Positions 10,050 through 19,164 of a stretch of 64,000 nucleotides of DNA are shown piece by piece; position 1 is the first letter of the stretch; each line of letters starts with the position of its first letter. The notes under the pieces were generated by a model, which saw nothing but the letters and a program-made list of their open reading frames with translations, searched no databases and was not told the DNA's origin. The translations under genes and the position numbers were made by a program. The stretch is from Eubacteriales Family XIII. Incertae Sedis bacterium (GTDB taxonomy: Bacteria; Bacillota; Clostridia; Peptostreptococcales; Anaerovoracaceae): assembly GCA_031264295.1 (NCBI GenBank), contig JAISED010000057.1, positions 1 through 64,000 on the forward strand, given 5' to 3'.

Positions 10050-11240
10050 TTATCCCAGCATAACCTGTCCGCCTGTAACAGGAAGCGCCTGACCTGTTTC
10101 ATACTGTTGATCTACGAGATATACGACGGCTCGCGCGACGTCGGGGATCTGGCATCCGCGTCCCAAGGGCACTTTGGATTCGTAATATCTGCGCACATCC
10201 TCCGTAGTTTTAGCGCCCGGAACCTTGCCGGCGTCGAGATACTGGCGGAACAGCCCGCGCTCCGGATTAGACCAGAGGGGGCCGTCGAGAAGATTGCCGG
10301 GGCATATAGCGTTTACCTTTATGCCGTATGGCGCCAGTTCCAGAGCGAAACTCTGGGTGAGACCTATGCCGCCGAATTTACCGCCCGCATAGGCGAAGTT
10401 GGCCTTGCTGCCCTCAAGTCCGCTCTTGGAGTTGATCTCTATGATGTCGTACATGCGTGCCTTGTCATATGACGACTGCAGTTTCATGACCTTCGACGCG
10501 TATTTGGCGCAGAGGAAATATCCGGTATAATTTACAGATGTAACTAATTCAAATTTCTCTTTGGTCATCTCATCCAGATCCCCGGCGATGAGTATGCCCG
10601 CACAGGAGATCATGACATCCAAACCGCCGAAGTAACGCACGGTTTCATCGATCATCTTTTTTACGGAGGCGTCGTCGGCTACATTCACCGACAGACCTAT
10701 CGTTTCAGAGCCGTATTGTTTAGTTAGTTCCTTAGCAACCGCCGCCGCTCCCTCACCGTTCAGATCCGCTATCGCGACAGCCGCACCCATGGAAGCGACG
10801 CTGCGCGCGATCCCCTCGCCGAAGCCTTGCGCTGCACCGGTTATGAGGAAGACCTTACCCGCGACTGAAGGCGCGCCTATATCTAAGGCGTGTTTGCCTG
10901 AGAGACACAATCTATCGCCAGAGGCGGCGAGCGTAGTATCTTCGCTGTCAGAAGCTCCAGCCTGCGAAATCCCCAGACCGAACATACCAACATCTTTAAC
11001 ATATACAAGACTGGGCGCGTGGCCGTTCTTGGATACCCAGGCTTTAAAAGACTGGGGGGCGTCCGCGGCGGAATCCAGACTCATGATATAAGTGGATTCG
11101 GCCGCAAAATCGGGGGGCGGCGGATCTGCCTCACCGATGTAGAACGAAAAACCGCGACCCTCATAATGCGCGTATAGAGTCCGCAGTACAGGCGAGATTT
11201 CAAAAACCGCCTCCGGAATAATCTTTGCTTGCTTTTTCAT
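10050..11240 (-). CDS. Short-chain dehydrogenase/reductase resembling the C-terminal half of bifunctional rhamnulose-1-P aldolase/lactaldehyde dehydrogenases
   Basis: 'GKVFLITGAAQGFGEGIARSVASMGAAVAIADLNG', 'YAGGKFGGIGLTQSFALELAPYGIKVNAICPGN' (SDR cofactor and YxxxK motifs), with about 130 aa N-terminal extension. Confidence 0.8.
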   Translation of the reverse strand: MKKQAKIIPEAVFEISPVLRTLYAHYEGRGFSFYIGEADPPPPDFAAESTYIMSLDSAADAPQSFKAWVSKNGHAPSLVYVKDVGMFGLGISQAGASDSEDTTLAASGDRLCLSGKHALDIGAPSVAGKVFLITGAAQGFGEGIARSVASMGAAVAIADLNGEGAAAVAKELTKQYGSETIGLSVNVADDASVKKMIDETVRYFGGLDVMISCAGILIAGDLDEMTKEKFELVTSVNYTGYFLCAKYASKVMKLQSSYDKARMYDIIEINSKSGLEGSKANFAYAGGKFGGIGLTQSFALELAPYGIKVNAICPGNLLDGPLWSNPERGLFRQYLDAGKVPGAKTTEDVRRYYESKVPLGRGCQIPDVARAVVYLVDQQYETGQALPVTGGQVMLG

Positions 11241-11428
11241 AAATAAACTCCTGACTGACTGTAATAGTATAATACTGAACTCAGTATAAGATCATCGGCT
11301 TGAAGTTCGGAGCACTTGTTGTTATAATATATATTAACATAAATGCTCAAATAATTCAGCTTTGGCGCGCATATTGCGCAATAGGAACGAAATTTTTGTA
11401 CTTTGCTCAACAAATGCGCAGCTCGGCG

Positions 11429-11528
11429 CAAAGAAGCCGCGCCGCCGGAGGACAAGCGCGCTAGGGATCGCGATCATTAACGACGCTGATGATATCAAAG
11501 AAGCCGCGCCGCCGGAGGACAAGCGCGC
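11429..11528. repeat. 33-bp direct repeat (2 copies, 67-bp period) upstream of the DeoR regulator
   Basis: CAAAGAAGCCGCGCCGCCGGAGGACAAGCGCGC occurs at 11429-11461 and again at 11496-11528. Confidence 0.95.
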
Positions 11529-11604
11529 CGCTGTCTGCGAGGCAGTCGGAATCCGGAAAACGTCCAGGCATGGAGAGGCCCGCGCAGGTGAGATGGAGGG
11601 TAAA

Positions 11605-12393
11605 ATGACGATCAATAATCGCAAAGAGCGGATTATGGAGATATTGAGAAGCGGCGGCGGCTTCGCGACTGTGGAACAGCTCAGCGGCGTTCTCTTCGTA
11701 AGCTGCGCGACCGTCAGGCGGGATCTGCAGGAGCTTGACGCGAGCCGTTTGATATACCGCACCCGCGGCGGCGCCTTGCTGCTGGAGAGCATCACGAATG
11801 AGGATCCCCTTGTAATAAGGGAAAACCGCAACGAAGCGCAGAAGCAGATAATCGCGAAGGCGGCGCGGCGGCACATTAAAGACGGTATGACGCTGTTTTT
11901 CGATTCATCCACGACAGTGTTGACATTGGCAAGGAGTCTTGAGCAGTTTAATAATCTCCGCATAATCACAAACAATCTCAAAGCGGCTTTTTTGCTCTCC
12001 GAACGCAAGGGGATCACGGTTATGTGCACGGGCGGTCTTCTGCGGGAGGGTTCTAAATCGTTTTTCGGTCAGAGCGCTGTGGAGTACATACGCCGCCTGA
12101 ACGCGGACGCCGCCTTCCTGTCGGCAAGGGGGTTCAGCATCACAAACGGCGCCAGCGAAGCGAATGAGGAAGAATATTATATAAAACAGGCATATATAGC
12201 CAACAGCCAGCAGAGCTTCCTGCTCTGCGACATCTCAAAAATCAACAAGGACTATCTGTACAGGACAGCGCCGCTCTCAAGCTACGCCAAGGTTATAACC
12301 GAAAGCAGGGATATAAACGAACTCTGCCGCAAAGCCATGGAAGAGGCGGGAAAAGCTTACAAAGTCCACAATTCATCATCCGTCGGAACGTGA
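11605..12393 (+). CDS. DeoR-family transcriptional regulator
   Basis: 'NRKERIMEILRSGGGFATVEQLSGVLFVSCATVRRDLQELDASRLIYRTRGGA' HTH_DeoR plus DeoRC sensor domain. RBS GGAGGG precedes the ATG at 11605; the longer 11362 ORF start is probably spurious. Confidence 0.88.
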   Translation: MTINNRKERIMEILRSGGGFATVEQLSGVLFVSCATVRRDLQELDASRLIYRTRGGALLLESITNEDPLVIRENRNEAQKQIIAKAARRHIKDGMTLFFDSSTTVLTLARSLEQFNNLRIITNNLKAAFLLSERKGITVMCTGGLLREGSKSFFGQSAVEYIRRLNADAAFLSARGFSITNGASEANEEEYYIKQAYIANSQQSFLLCDISKINKDYLYRTAPLSSYAKVITESRDINELCRKAMEEAGKAYKVHNSSSVGT

Positions 12394-12469
12394 TGATGAT
12401 CCGCGCCTTGCTCTTGTTTTCCGCTTTTATAAGTGCTAAAATATCTGTATCAGTGATTGCGGGAGGTAA

Positions 12470-13561
12470 GTGATGGGATATGATGAGCGTAAACAGAAAA
12501 CCGGCGGCGGACTGCCGACACTATTTCTGATATTAATTTTATTCACTGTCGCGGCGGTCTGCGCGGCGTGTGTGAAGCAGGAGTCCCCACCCGTAACGGA
12601 TTCGCCCAAAGACGCGTCGGTGGCGCCGCTTCCGCGATATGCCATGATAGTAAAAGAAAAAGAAAATCAATATATGATCAATATGTACACGGGTTTTGAG
12701 AACGCCTGCAAGGAGCTGGGCGTTGAAGCTGTTATGTGCGGTCCAGAGTCCTATGAACCGGAAGCGCAGATCGACATCATTGAGCGTTTGATAGAAAGCC
12801 GGGTAGAGGTGATCGCTATAGCGGCGAATCATACGGATCTCTTGGAAGACGCTTTGAAAACGGCCATGGACGCAGGGATAACTGTAGTATCTGTGGATTC
12901 TTCGGTAAATCCCGACAGCCGCATGGTACACATACAGCAAGCGGATCCCGAGAAGGTGGGGAGGGTACTGGTGCAGGCCGCAAGCAGGATGGTGGACGGC
13001 GCCGGAGTCGCCGCCGTCATATCTTCCACCCAATACGCAACCAATCAGAATCAGTGGCTTTACTGGATAGAGCAAGAGTACGCGGATAATCCGCTGAAAT
13101 ATAAGGATTTTACCTTATTGGACGTCAGATACGGCGACGATTCTGCGGAAAAGACCATATTGGAGATGGACGCCTTATTCCGGGAACATCCGGATATAAA
13201 TGTGGTCATCGCGCTTTCGGCGGTCAGCATGCCGGTAATAGGCAGATACCTGAAGAACACAAAGCAGCCCGCCGTGTATACCGGTCTGGGTCAGCCGTCG
13301 GCCATGTCGGAGTATGTGCTTGACGGCATATGTCCCAGTATGTATCTGTGGAACCCTATAGATCTGGGTTATCTGGCGGCGTATTCGTCGAATGCGCTAT
13401 CCGAGGGCGGCATAGCCGCCGATATAGGGGATACGTTCAACGCGGGGCGCTTGGGACTGCGTTCAGTGAGCGCGGCGGCGGACGGAGGAACGGAGATCCT
13501 TCTTGGCAATCCCGTGAAGTTCGATGCTGAAAATATCGTGCAGTGGAGATCGGTGTATTGA
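12470..13561 (+). CDS. Sugar-binding lipoprotein (periplasmic-binding-protein type I fold)
   Basis: Lipobox-like 'VAAVCAACV', then 'IDIIERLIESRVEVIAIAANHTDLLEDALKTAMDAGITVVSVDS', typical of Peripla_BP_4. Followed by HK/RR genes rather than permeases. Confidence 0.85.
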   Translation: MMGYDERKQKTGGGLPTLFLILILFTVAAVCAACVKQESPPVTDSPKDASVAPLPRYAMIVKEKENQYMINMYTGFENACKELGVEAVMCGPESYEPEAQIDIIERLIESRVEVIAIAANHTDLLEDALKTAMDAGITVVSVDSSVNPDSRMVHIQQADPEKVGRVLVQAASRMVDGAGVAAVISSTQYATNQNQWLYWIEQEYADNPLKYKDFTLLDVRYGDDSAEKTILEMDALFREHPDINVVIALSAVSMPVIGRYLKNTKQPAVYTGLGQPSAMSEYVLDGICPSMYLWNPIDLGYLAAYSSNALSEGGIAADIGDTFNAGRLGLRSVSAAADGGTEILLGNPVKFDAENIVQWRSVY

Positions 13562-13597
13562 TATTGATTCAAGTATAAACACTGTTTTGAAAGAGCG

Positions 13598-13628
13598 CAG
13601 AAGGTTGGATTAATCATCCAACCTTCTG
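13598..13628. terminator. Stem-loop downstream of the binding-protein gene
   Basis: CAGAAGGTTGGAT (13598-13610) and ATCCAACCTTCTG (13616-13628) are perfectly complementary; no strong T-tract. Confidence 0.5.
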
Positions 13629-13964
13629 TAGATGTAATTCGATGTAATTGATGTAGCTATAAAGCATACGTAATATTGCATTAAAAGAAAAGTTGAAAAT
13701 GGTTTACATTCTGTTTAATGAAAATGTGACGATTATTACGATATTAAAAAATCATATCGCTTGGATTCTTAAGGCATAAACTCATCGCCTGTAAGTGAGT
13801 CAATGACCATAGTAGAATTACTAGTATAATTTATTGTAACCACTCAAGCGCTGTGCAAGGAGCCTACGTTTTATGCTAATACTGAACTCGGTTTGAACCA
13901 TAGCTCAAAATACCGTCCAGGTGGCTGCGGTTTAGGCGGTTTAGACTGAGCTCAGTATTAAATC

Positions 13965-14444
13965 TCATCTGTCGATTGGCTCACTCTTTAACGTAGCCTT
14001 ATCTGCATTTTGAAGTTCCAGATATTGTTCTTCATAAGTGTATACTTTGTACTCATTAAGCGGAGTCCCATCGACGCCGAGCGCTTTGTAAAGCGTGGGG
14101 TTTGGAAACCACCCGCCCTCTACATCTGCGAACCATTCAGTTTCTGGATACCCCTTTACTTTATATATTGGATCAGCACGCGGGTGTCTTGTACCAAATC
14201 GTTTTCCTAGTAGATAATACTCCGGTAGTATCCCATAGGCAAAATACAATGTCCCATTATAATTTGCCTGAACCGCGTCCAATCTATTCAATCGTTCGTC
14301 AAAAATGAATTCGATTCGGGGGTATTCTTTAGTACCTATATAGCTTTCAATAGTAAATATTGAAAGCGTCAAAACTATCAATATCAATATCGACAATGCA
14401 ATCGCCAATATCGACAAGGCAAAAGTCCGTAACCTTCGCTTCAA
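13965..14444 (-). CDS. Hypothetical membrane-anchored protein
   Basis: 159-aa ORF with N-terminal TM 'TFALSILAIALSILILIVLTLSIFTI'; soluble remainder; no family recognised. Confidence 0.5.
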   Translation of the reverse strand: MKRRLRTFALSILAIALSILILIVLTLSIFTIESYIGTKEYPRIEFIFDERLNRLDAVQANYNGTLYFAYGILPEYYLLGKRFGTRHPRADPIYKVKGYPETEWFADVEGGWFPNPTLYKALGVDGTPLNEYKVYTYEEQYLELQNADKATLKSEPIDR

Positions 14445-14700
14445 CAGTATCTCCCTTCTGAACTCTATTCTTGAAATCCTCTCGCAGACTTCTATGCCAG
14501 CTCACAGTAAATATAATTGGCAAGCGCATATCTGACTGCATTGTTGCACTGCCATATTGTATACTTCTCAGGTAATTCGTTACACCTAAAACCACCGCGC
14601 TTTTCGTGGCTTCAAAATTTAATACCATTGTATCCATAAGAAACTCCATGCCGCCGCCATAAGCGGCGGCATAACAGTAATAAAAAGGGGAACACTATCT

Positions 14701-16049
14701 TCATGCATCTATAGAAACCCATTTTATAATAACCGTAGAGGTTGAAGGGTAGAACAGGTAAAAATTGTATTCGCCGTCCTCTGGAATTTTGAACTCAATT
14801 TGCTCTTCTTTATTTATTTTGAACTCCCATTTGACATCTACAGATTCGCCATAACTATTAATGTATCCAAATGTAAGATATCCCTTCTTTTTTCTAAACT
14901 TTTGACCGTGCATATAAACGTAGTCGCCGGGATCAAGTCTGTCTGTATCCGCGGATATATGTATATTTACGGTATCACCTTTTTTCAACTCCCATGGTTT
15001 GCCGGAAGCTGTTCTATAAACCGCCCAGTCGCCGTTTCCAAGGATATGCGGTTCTATATAGTTGTTTGTTAAGTTATAATAAGATGTATGAGCTTTCACG
15101 ATCTCTTCTAATTCCAAAGCAAGATCCGGAGGTTCTACTCCTGCCAGATTATATACATCCAGCATATCATAGTTGCCCTCTTCATCTCGAACCAGTTCTA
15201 TCAGTTCTTCAATGTTAGGTATAAGCAGATGCTCAGGATCGGTTTTCAGTCTTGATTGTTCGGCGATTTGGGCGGATTTTGCGTTCATAACGGCTTGCCT
15301 GGCGAGGATCGCTTCATCGATCAATTTTTGGAAGGCCGGATTACTATCAAAATCGATTACGTTATAGTCGCTGGCATATGCGAAACCGCTGACGGCAACT
15401 ACAAGTACTAAGGCGCTTAAAAAACAAATCCCGCCTTTTCGTTTCTTTCTGCTGAAAATATTCTTGAAACGTGCTTCCATTGTCTTTTTATCACTTCCCA
15501 TACACGCAAACAGAGTGCCGTTTATCCGTCGGCGGCTTATGATTTCTCTCATGATTACATCGCTATAGTCAGACTTGAATTTCTGGTCATTCTTGTTGAT
15601 CGCATCCCGATCACAACACAGTTCCATGTCCCTGTCCGCGGCTTTCAGCATCATGTGAACAAAAGGGTTGTACCAATGCAGAATAAGCGCGAGTATAAAC
15701 ATGCCTTTCAACTTCAAGTCGCTTCGCAAGTAATGGGTCAATTCATGCGTTAAGATGATTTGCAAGTCGGTCTTTGTGTAATCCCGCGGTGGAAGAAAGA
15801 TAGACGGTCTAATGATTCCGGCGATCATGGGCGATGCGATCCCGGCGCACTGGTAAACACAAAGCGCAGAATAAGTCCCGCAGGTATGATAAGGAACAGT
15901 GTAAAGAGCTTCCAGATGTTAAAACGCCAAGCCGCTTGGTAACGCTTGCTGAACGTCGGCGAAACCAAGAATACACATAGGATTAAAACCGATATGATCC
16001 CGCCTGTCAATAAAGTATTGTAAAACAGTGTGTCAGTCACGGGTATCAC
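14701..16049 (-). pseudogene. BlaR1/MecR1-family (M56) antirepressor, internally deleted and frameshifted
   Basis: 15825-16049 encodes the N-terminal TM region; 14701-15828 encodes 'MIAGIIRPSIFLPPRDYTKTDLQIILTHELTHYLRSD' in another frame. The residues expected between the first helices and SPM..G are absent. Confidence 0.7.
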
Positions 16050-16413
16050 CTTCCTTCAGTTCAGTGAGAAGCGTCTGCAGGTCGTTTATTTCCTGTTCCG
16101 TTAGCTTAGCGCCGCCGTATACCGATGCGACAAACTTCTTTATGGAATTATCATACAGGGTTTTTAAAATGCTGCCGCCTTCAAAGGCCATATATGCTTC
16201 CTTTGTGATAAGCGGACTGTATACGTACTCCTTGCCCCTATGCGCAATCTCCAAAAACCCGCTCTGACTCAACCTGTTCAAAAAAGTGTTCAGTGTAGTG
16301 GTCTTCCAGAGATTATCAGATAACATATCTTGAATTTCGTTCCGCGTTACAGGTGCCCCCGCATCCCAAATGGTGATCATAACTTCAAGCTGCGCTGTTG
16401 GTAAGTGTTTCAT
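16033..16413 (-). CDS. BlaI/MecI/CopY-family transcriptional repressor
   Basis: 'LPTAQLEVMITIWDAGAPVTRNEIQDMLSDNLWKTTTLNTFLNRLSQSGFLEIAHRGKEYVYSPLI' is a characteristic BlaI winged helix. Confidence 0.88.
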   Translation of the reverse strand: MKHLPTAQLEVMITIWDAGAPVTRNEIQDMLSDNLWKTTTLNTFLNRLSQSGFLEIAHRGKEYVYSPLITKEAYMAFEGGSILKTLYDNSIKKFVASVYGGAKLTEQEINDLQTLLTELKEGDTRD

Positions 16414-16460
16414 ATTGGCCTCCCTCCCTTTATTCGAATAAGAATAGTATAAAATCCATC

Positions 16461-16483
16461 TACTACATATTACAACAGTAGTA
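16461..16483. promoter_or_regulatory. Candidate BlaI operator
   Basis: TACTACATATTACAACAGTAGTA is a dyad (TACTAC...GTAGTA) immediately upstream of the BlaI ORF. Confidence 0.5.
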
Positions 16484-16645
16484 TTAACGTGTCAACATAA
16501 ATTTTATATGAATATTGCGGGTGAATGTTGCGAGCCAGGAGTGGAAAATGCGGAAGTGTCATGACACTTCATGCGCTTCTTCTGCTCATTCTCTATAGTT
16601 ACTGCGGTGAAAGTGTTCTGAAATGACAAACTTCCGCAAAGAAAA

Positions 16646-16667
16646 AACGCCGCAGCTTTGCGGCGTT
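16646..16667. terminator. Stem-loop
   Basis: AACGCCGCAGCTTTGCGGCGTT inverted repeat preceded by AAAAA. Confidence 0.55.
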
Positions 16668-16676
16668 CCTGCGATG

Positions 16677-17299
16677 ATCCCGTGAAGTTCGATGCTGAAA
16701 ATATCGTACAGTGGAGATCAGTGTATTGATTGGCTATATTCCATGGCTTTTTGAGAAAGCTCTTCTAAGGACATATCATCAAAGAGATCTCTTCGCCATT
16801 TTGTGTAGTCAAAAGCTTCGCTCTGAATCAAGACCGAAGTATTCAAGCGCAAGCGCCTTTGCAAACGCTTGCATAATCAACGCAAGCGTATTGAGGTAGT
16901 CCCCTTTACTTGAATTCGATATGAAGTGTTTTGCCCACGCCGCTGGCAATCTGCTGTAAGGTTGCTACTGTCGGACTGCAATTCCCATTTTCAATACGGC
17001 TGATGTTGGATTGCCGTATACCCGTTTTGCGGGCTAATTCTTCCTGTGTCAAATTCTGTTCAACACGGGCGGTTCAGAATATGAGGCTCATCCAGAAAAA
17101 TATACTTGATTTGCCAAATAAGACTATGTTACAATCGTATCAAAACAGGAGTGAGTACGGCGGCGGACGGCGGAACGGAGATCCTTAGACTGAGTTCAGT
17201 ATTACGGGTCATCCCGTGAAGTTTGGCGCTGAAAATATCGTGCAGTGGAGAACGGTGTATTGACGGGCTAATATCGTGCAGTGGAGATCAGTGTATTGA
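16677..17299 (+). repeat. Partial copies of the 3' end of the 12470-13561 gene
   Basis: 53 bp at 16677-16729 matches 13509-13561 with 2 mismatches. Another interrupted copy lies at about 17153-17263 and a 29-bp copy at 17271-17299; all end at the original stop codon context TGTATTGA. Confidence 0.93.
16735..17073 (-). pseudogene. Truncated XRE-family HTH regulator plus a frameshifted downstream gene remnant
   Basis: Complement of 16906-17073 reads TARVEQNLTQEELARKTGIRQSNISRIENGNCSPTVATLQQIASGVGKTLHIEFK-stop. It is preceded by an in-frame stop, so the N-terminus is missing. Further on, ...EYFGLDSE/AFDYTKWRRDLFDDMSLEELSQKAMEYS is split by a frameshift. Confidence 0.7.
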
Positions 17300-17327
17300 T
17301 ACTGAGTTCAGATGATGGGCTAAGATT

Positions 17328-19085
17328 ATGAAACGGAAAAAACGTTTGGGCTTGCTGGGAAAGATGATACTGTATTATTCGCTTTTTGGCGTCATCGTTG
17401 TGTGCATAATGATGGGCGTAGCGGATCGTTATCTTCAGGACGTCAGCGCCAAGAACGCCGAAATAAACCGTCAACAATTGGCAGAGAAGCTTCTCACACA
17501 GGTGGAGGGCTTTTTGTCCGAGATGAATCAGGCCGCCGTCAATGTTGTAGAAGATATTAAGATCATTGAGCTGTTTCAACGCCGCAAAAATGACATTGAT
17601 AAGATAAACTATTTCGAAACGAATCTCCTGGACGGCATTGACGCCGAAACCGCACTTACTATTCATAATCAGCTACTTTCACCGCTTTGGCGTATAAGCG
17701 TATTCAACCGCTACGGCGACTTTATAAGTTCAGGCGCTATGGTACAACCGGGAGCGCTGACAGATCCGGATAGATACCCGTTCGACGCCTCGATTATGGC
17801 TATGATGTATAAGCTTTCAGAGAGTGAGTGGGGTAACTCGCTGACGTTTGAGAGCGGGGATCACTGGTCGCGGCTCTATGGAGACACTGAATTCATGTCT
17901 ATACTCCTGCCCCTGACGGATTACTACGGGCGAGAGACTTACGGCATCGTTGAGGTGCAGCAGGAAGCCAGTAAGCTGCGTTCGATCATACAGCTTGATA
18001 TGCTCGACGACACGCCGGTGTTTGTATTCGACCGTGATGGCGTACAGGTTATCCCCGCGTCGCCGCTTTACGAAGATGTGGCGGAGGAGGGGAGCGGCGT
18101 CACTCGCATGGAGTCGGCGGCGTTTGGATGGTCGATCGCCCTCGTGCAGGACGAACAGCGCGTGATTCAGCCCTACCGTTCGATCATGGGATATATTTAT
18201 ATAGGCAGCACTGTAGCGATAATCGTTCAACTTCTGCTGATCTACATGATATCAAAGCGCCTCAGCGATCCGATAATAGCCCTGTCTAAAAGGGTGAGAA
18301 CCATAACGATGGCGTCTGTGCCTGAAAGTCTTGTTGACGGCGAAAATACGGACGAAATACAAGAGCTTAACGCATCGGTGACATCCATTGTGAGGCGGAT
18401 GCATGACTCCCTGGAGGGTGAAAAACGCTCGTACCTCATGGCTCTGCAATCCCAGATGAATCCGCATTTTCTCTATAATACCCTGGCGGTCATCAGCGGC
18501 ATGAATATGGAAGGGCGTTATGAAAATTCAATAACAGCTTGCGGGCTGCTCAGCGATATGCTGCGCTACAGTACAAATTACGATACACATCTGGTGACGC
18601 TCAATGAAGAGATAACACATATAAGCAACTATCTGCAGTTGATGAAACTGCGTTTCGAAGACTTTTTTTCGTATTCTATAGACGTCGACGAGACTCTTTA
18701 TGGTATGATGCTGCCGAAGCTCACATTGCAGCCATTCGTGGAGAATTGCTTCGAACATGGATTCAGAACGGATAGACCGCCATGGGAGATCCATGTGGAA
18801 GCGTCTCATGCAAACAAACGGTGGATAATCAGGATTACCGATAATGGGGTGGGGATATCGGATCCGGAGATTCGTGAGTTGGAACGCAGGATCGAGGAAT
18901 ACCGCGCAAAGCTTTCAGGCAAGCGCATGGATATGAATAACGACGGTATCGGACTGGCGAATACCATTACGCGGCTTAAACTGTTGACGAATGATGAGAT
19001 CGGCTACCGTTTTGAGCGCAATAAGCCCGCCGGGACTGTGGTTACACTGTGGGGAGACGCGGAGCGCGTTTACCGCGGCGCATAA
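17328..19085 (+). CDS. Sensor histidine kinase, YesM/LytS (HisKA_7TM-less, His_kinase PF06580) type
   Basis: Two TM helices, HAMP-like region, 'LQSQMNPHFLYNTLAVISGM', 'LPKLTLQPFVENCFEHGF', 'ITDNGVGI'. Confidence 0.92.
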   Translation: MKRKKRLGLLGKMILYYSLFGVIVVCIMMGVADRYLQDVSAKNAEINRQQLAEKLLTQVEGFLSEMNQAAVNVVEDIKIIELFQRRKNDIDKINYFETNLLDGIDAETALTIHNQLLSPLWRISVFNRYGDFISSGAMVQPGALTDPDRYPFDASIMAMMYKLSESEWGNSLTFESGDHWSRLYGDTEFMSILLPLTDYYGRETYGIVEVQQEASKLRSIIQLDMLDDTPVFVFDRDGVQVIPASPLYEDVAEEGSGVTRMESAAFGWSIALVQDEQRVIQPYRSIMGYIYIGSTVAIIVQLLLIYMISKRLSDPIIALSKRVRTITMASVPESLVDGENTDEIQELNASVTSIVRRMHDSLEGEKRSYLMALQSQMNPHFLYNTLAVISGMNMEGRYENSITACGLLSDMLRYSTNYDTHLVTLNEEITHISNYLQLMKLRFEDFFSYSIDVDETLYGMMLPKLTLQPFVENCFEHGFRTDRPPWEIHVEASHANKRWIIRITDNGVGISDPEIRELERRIEEYRAKLSGKRMDMNNDGIGLANTITRLKLLTNDEIGYRFERNKPAGTVVTLWGDAERVYRGA

Positions 19086-19164
19086 TAGCGTAATATGGGA
19101 AGATTAAATCGAAACTATTCAAACGCCGTGCGGTTCTTGGATAGTAACAAAATGGGAGGAACCA

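Noticed and set aside
11334-12029. 231-aa minus-strand ORF opposite the DeoR regulator
   Set aside because: Antisense to a clear HTH_DeoR/DeoRC protein; Arg/Ser/Leu-rich without domain features.
14347-14649. 100-aa minus-strand ORF overlapping the 13965-14444 ORF
   Set aside because: Overlaps another ORF by about 100 bp in a decayed region; no domain recognised, so I did not call it as a gene.
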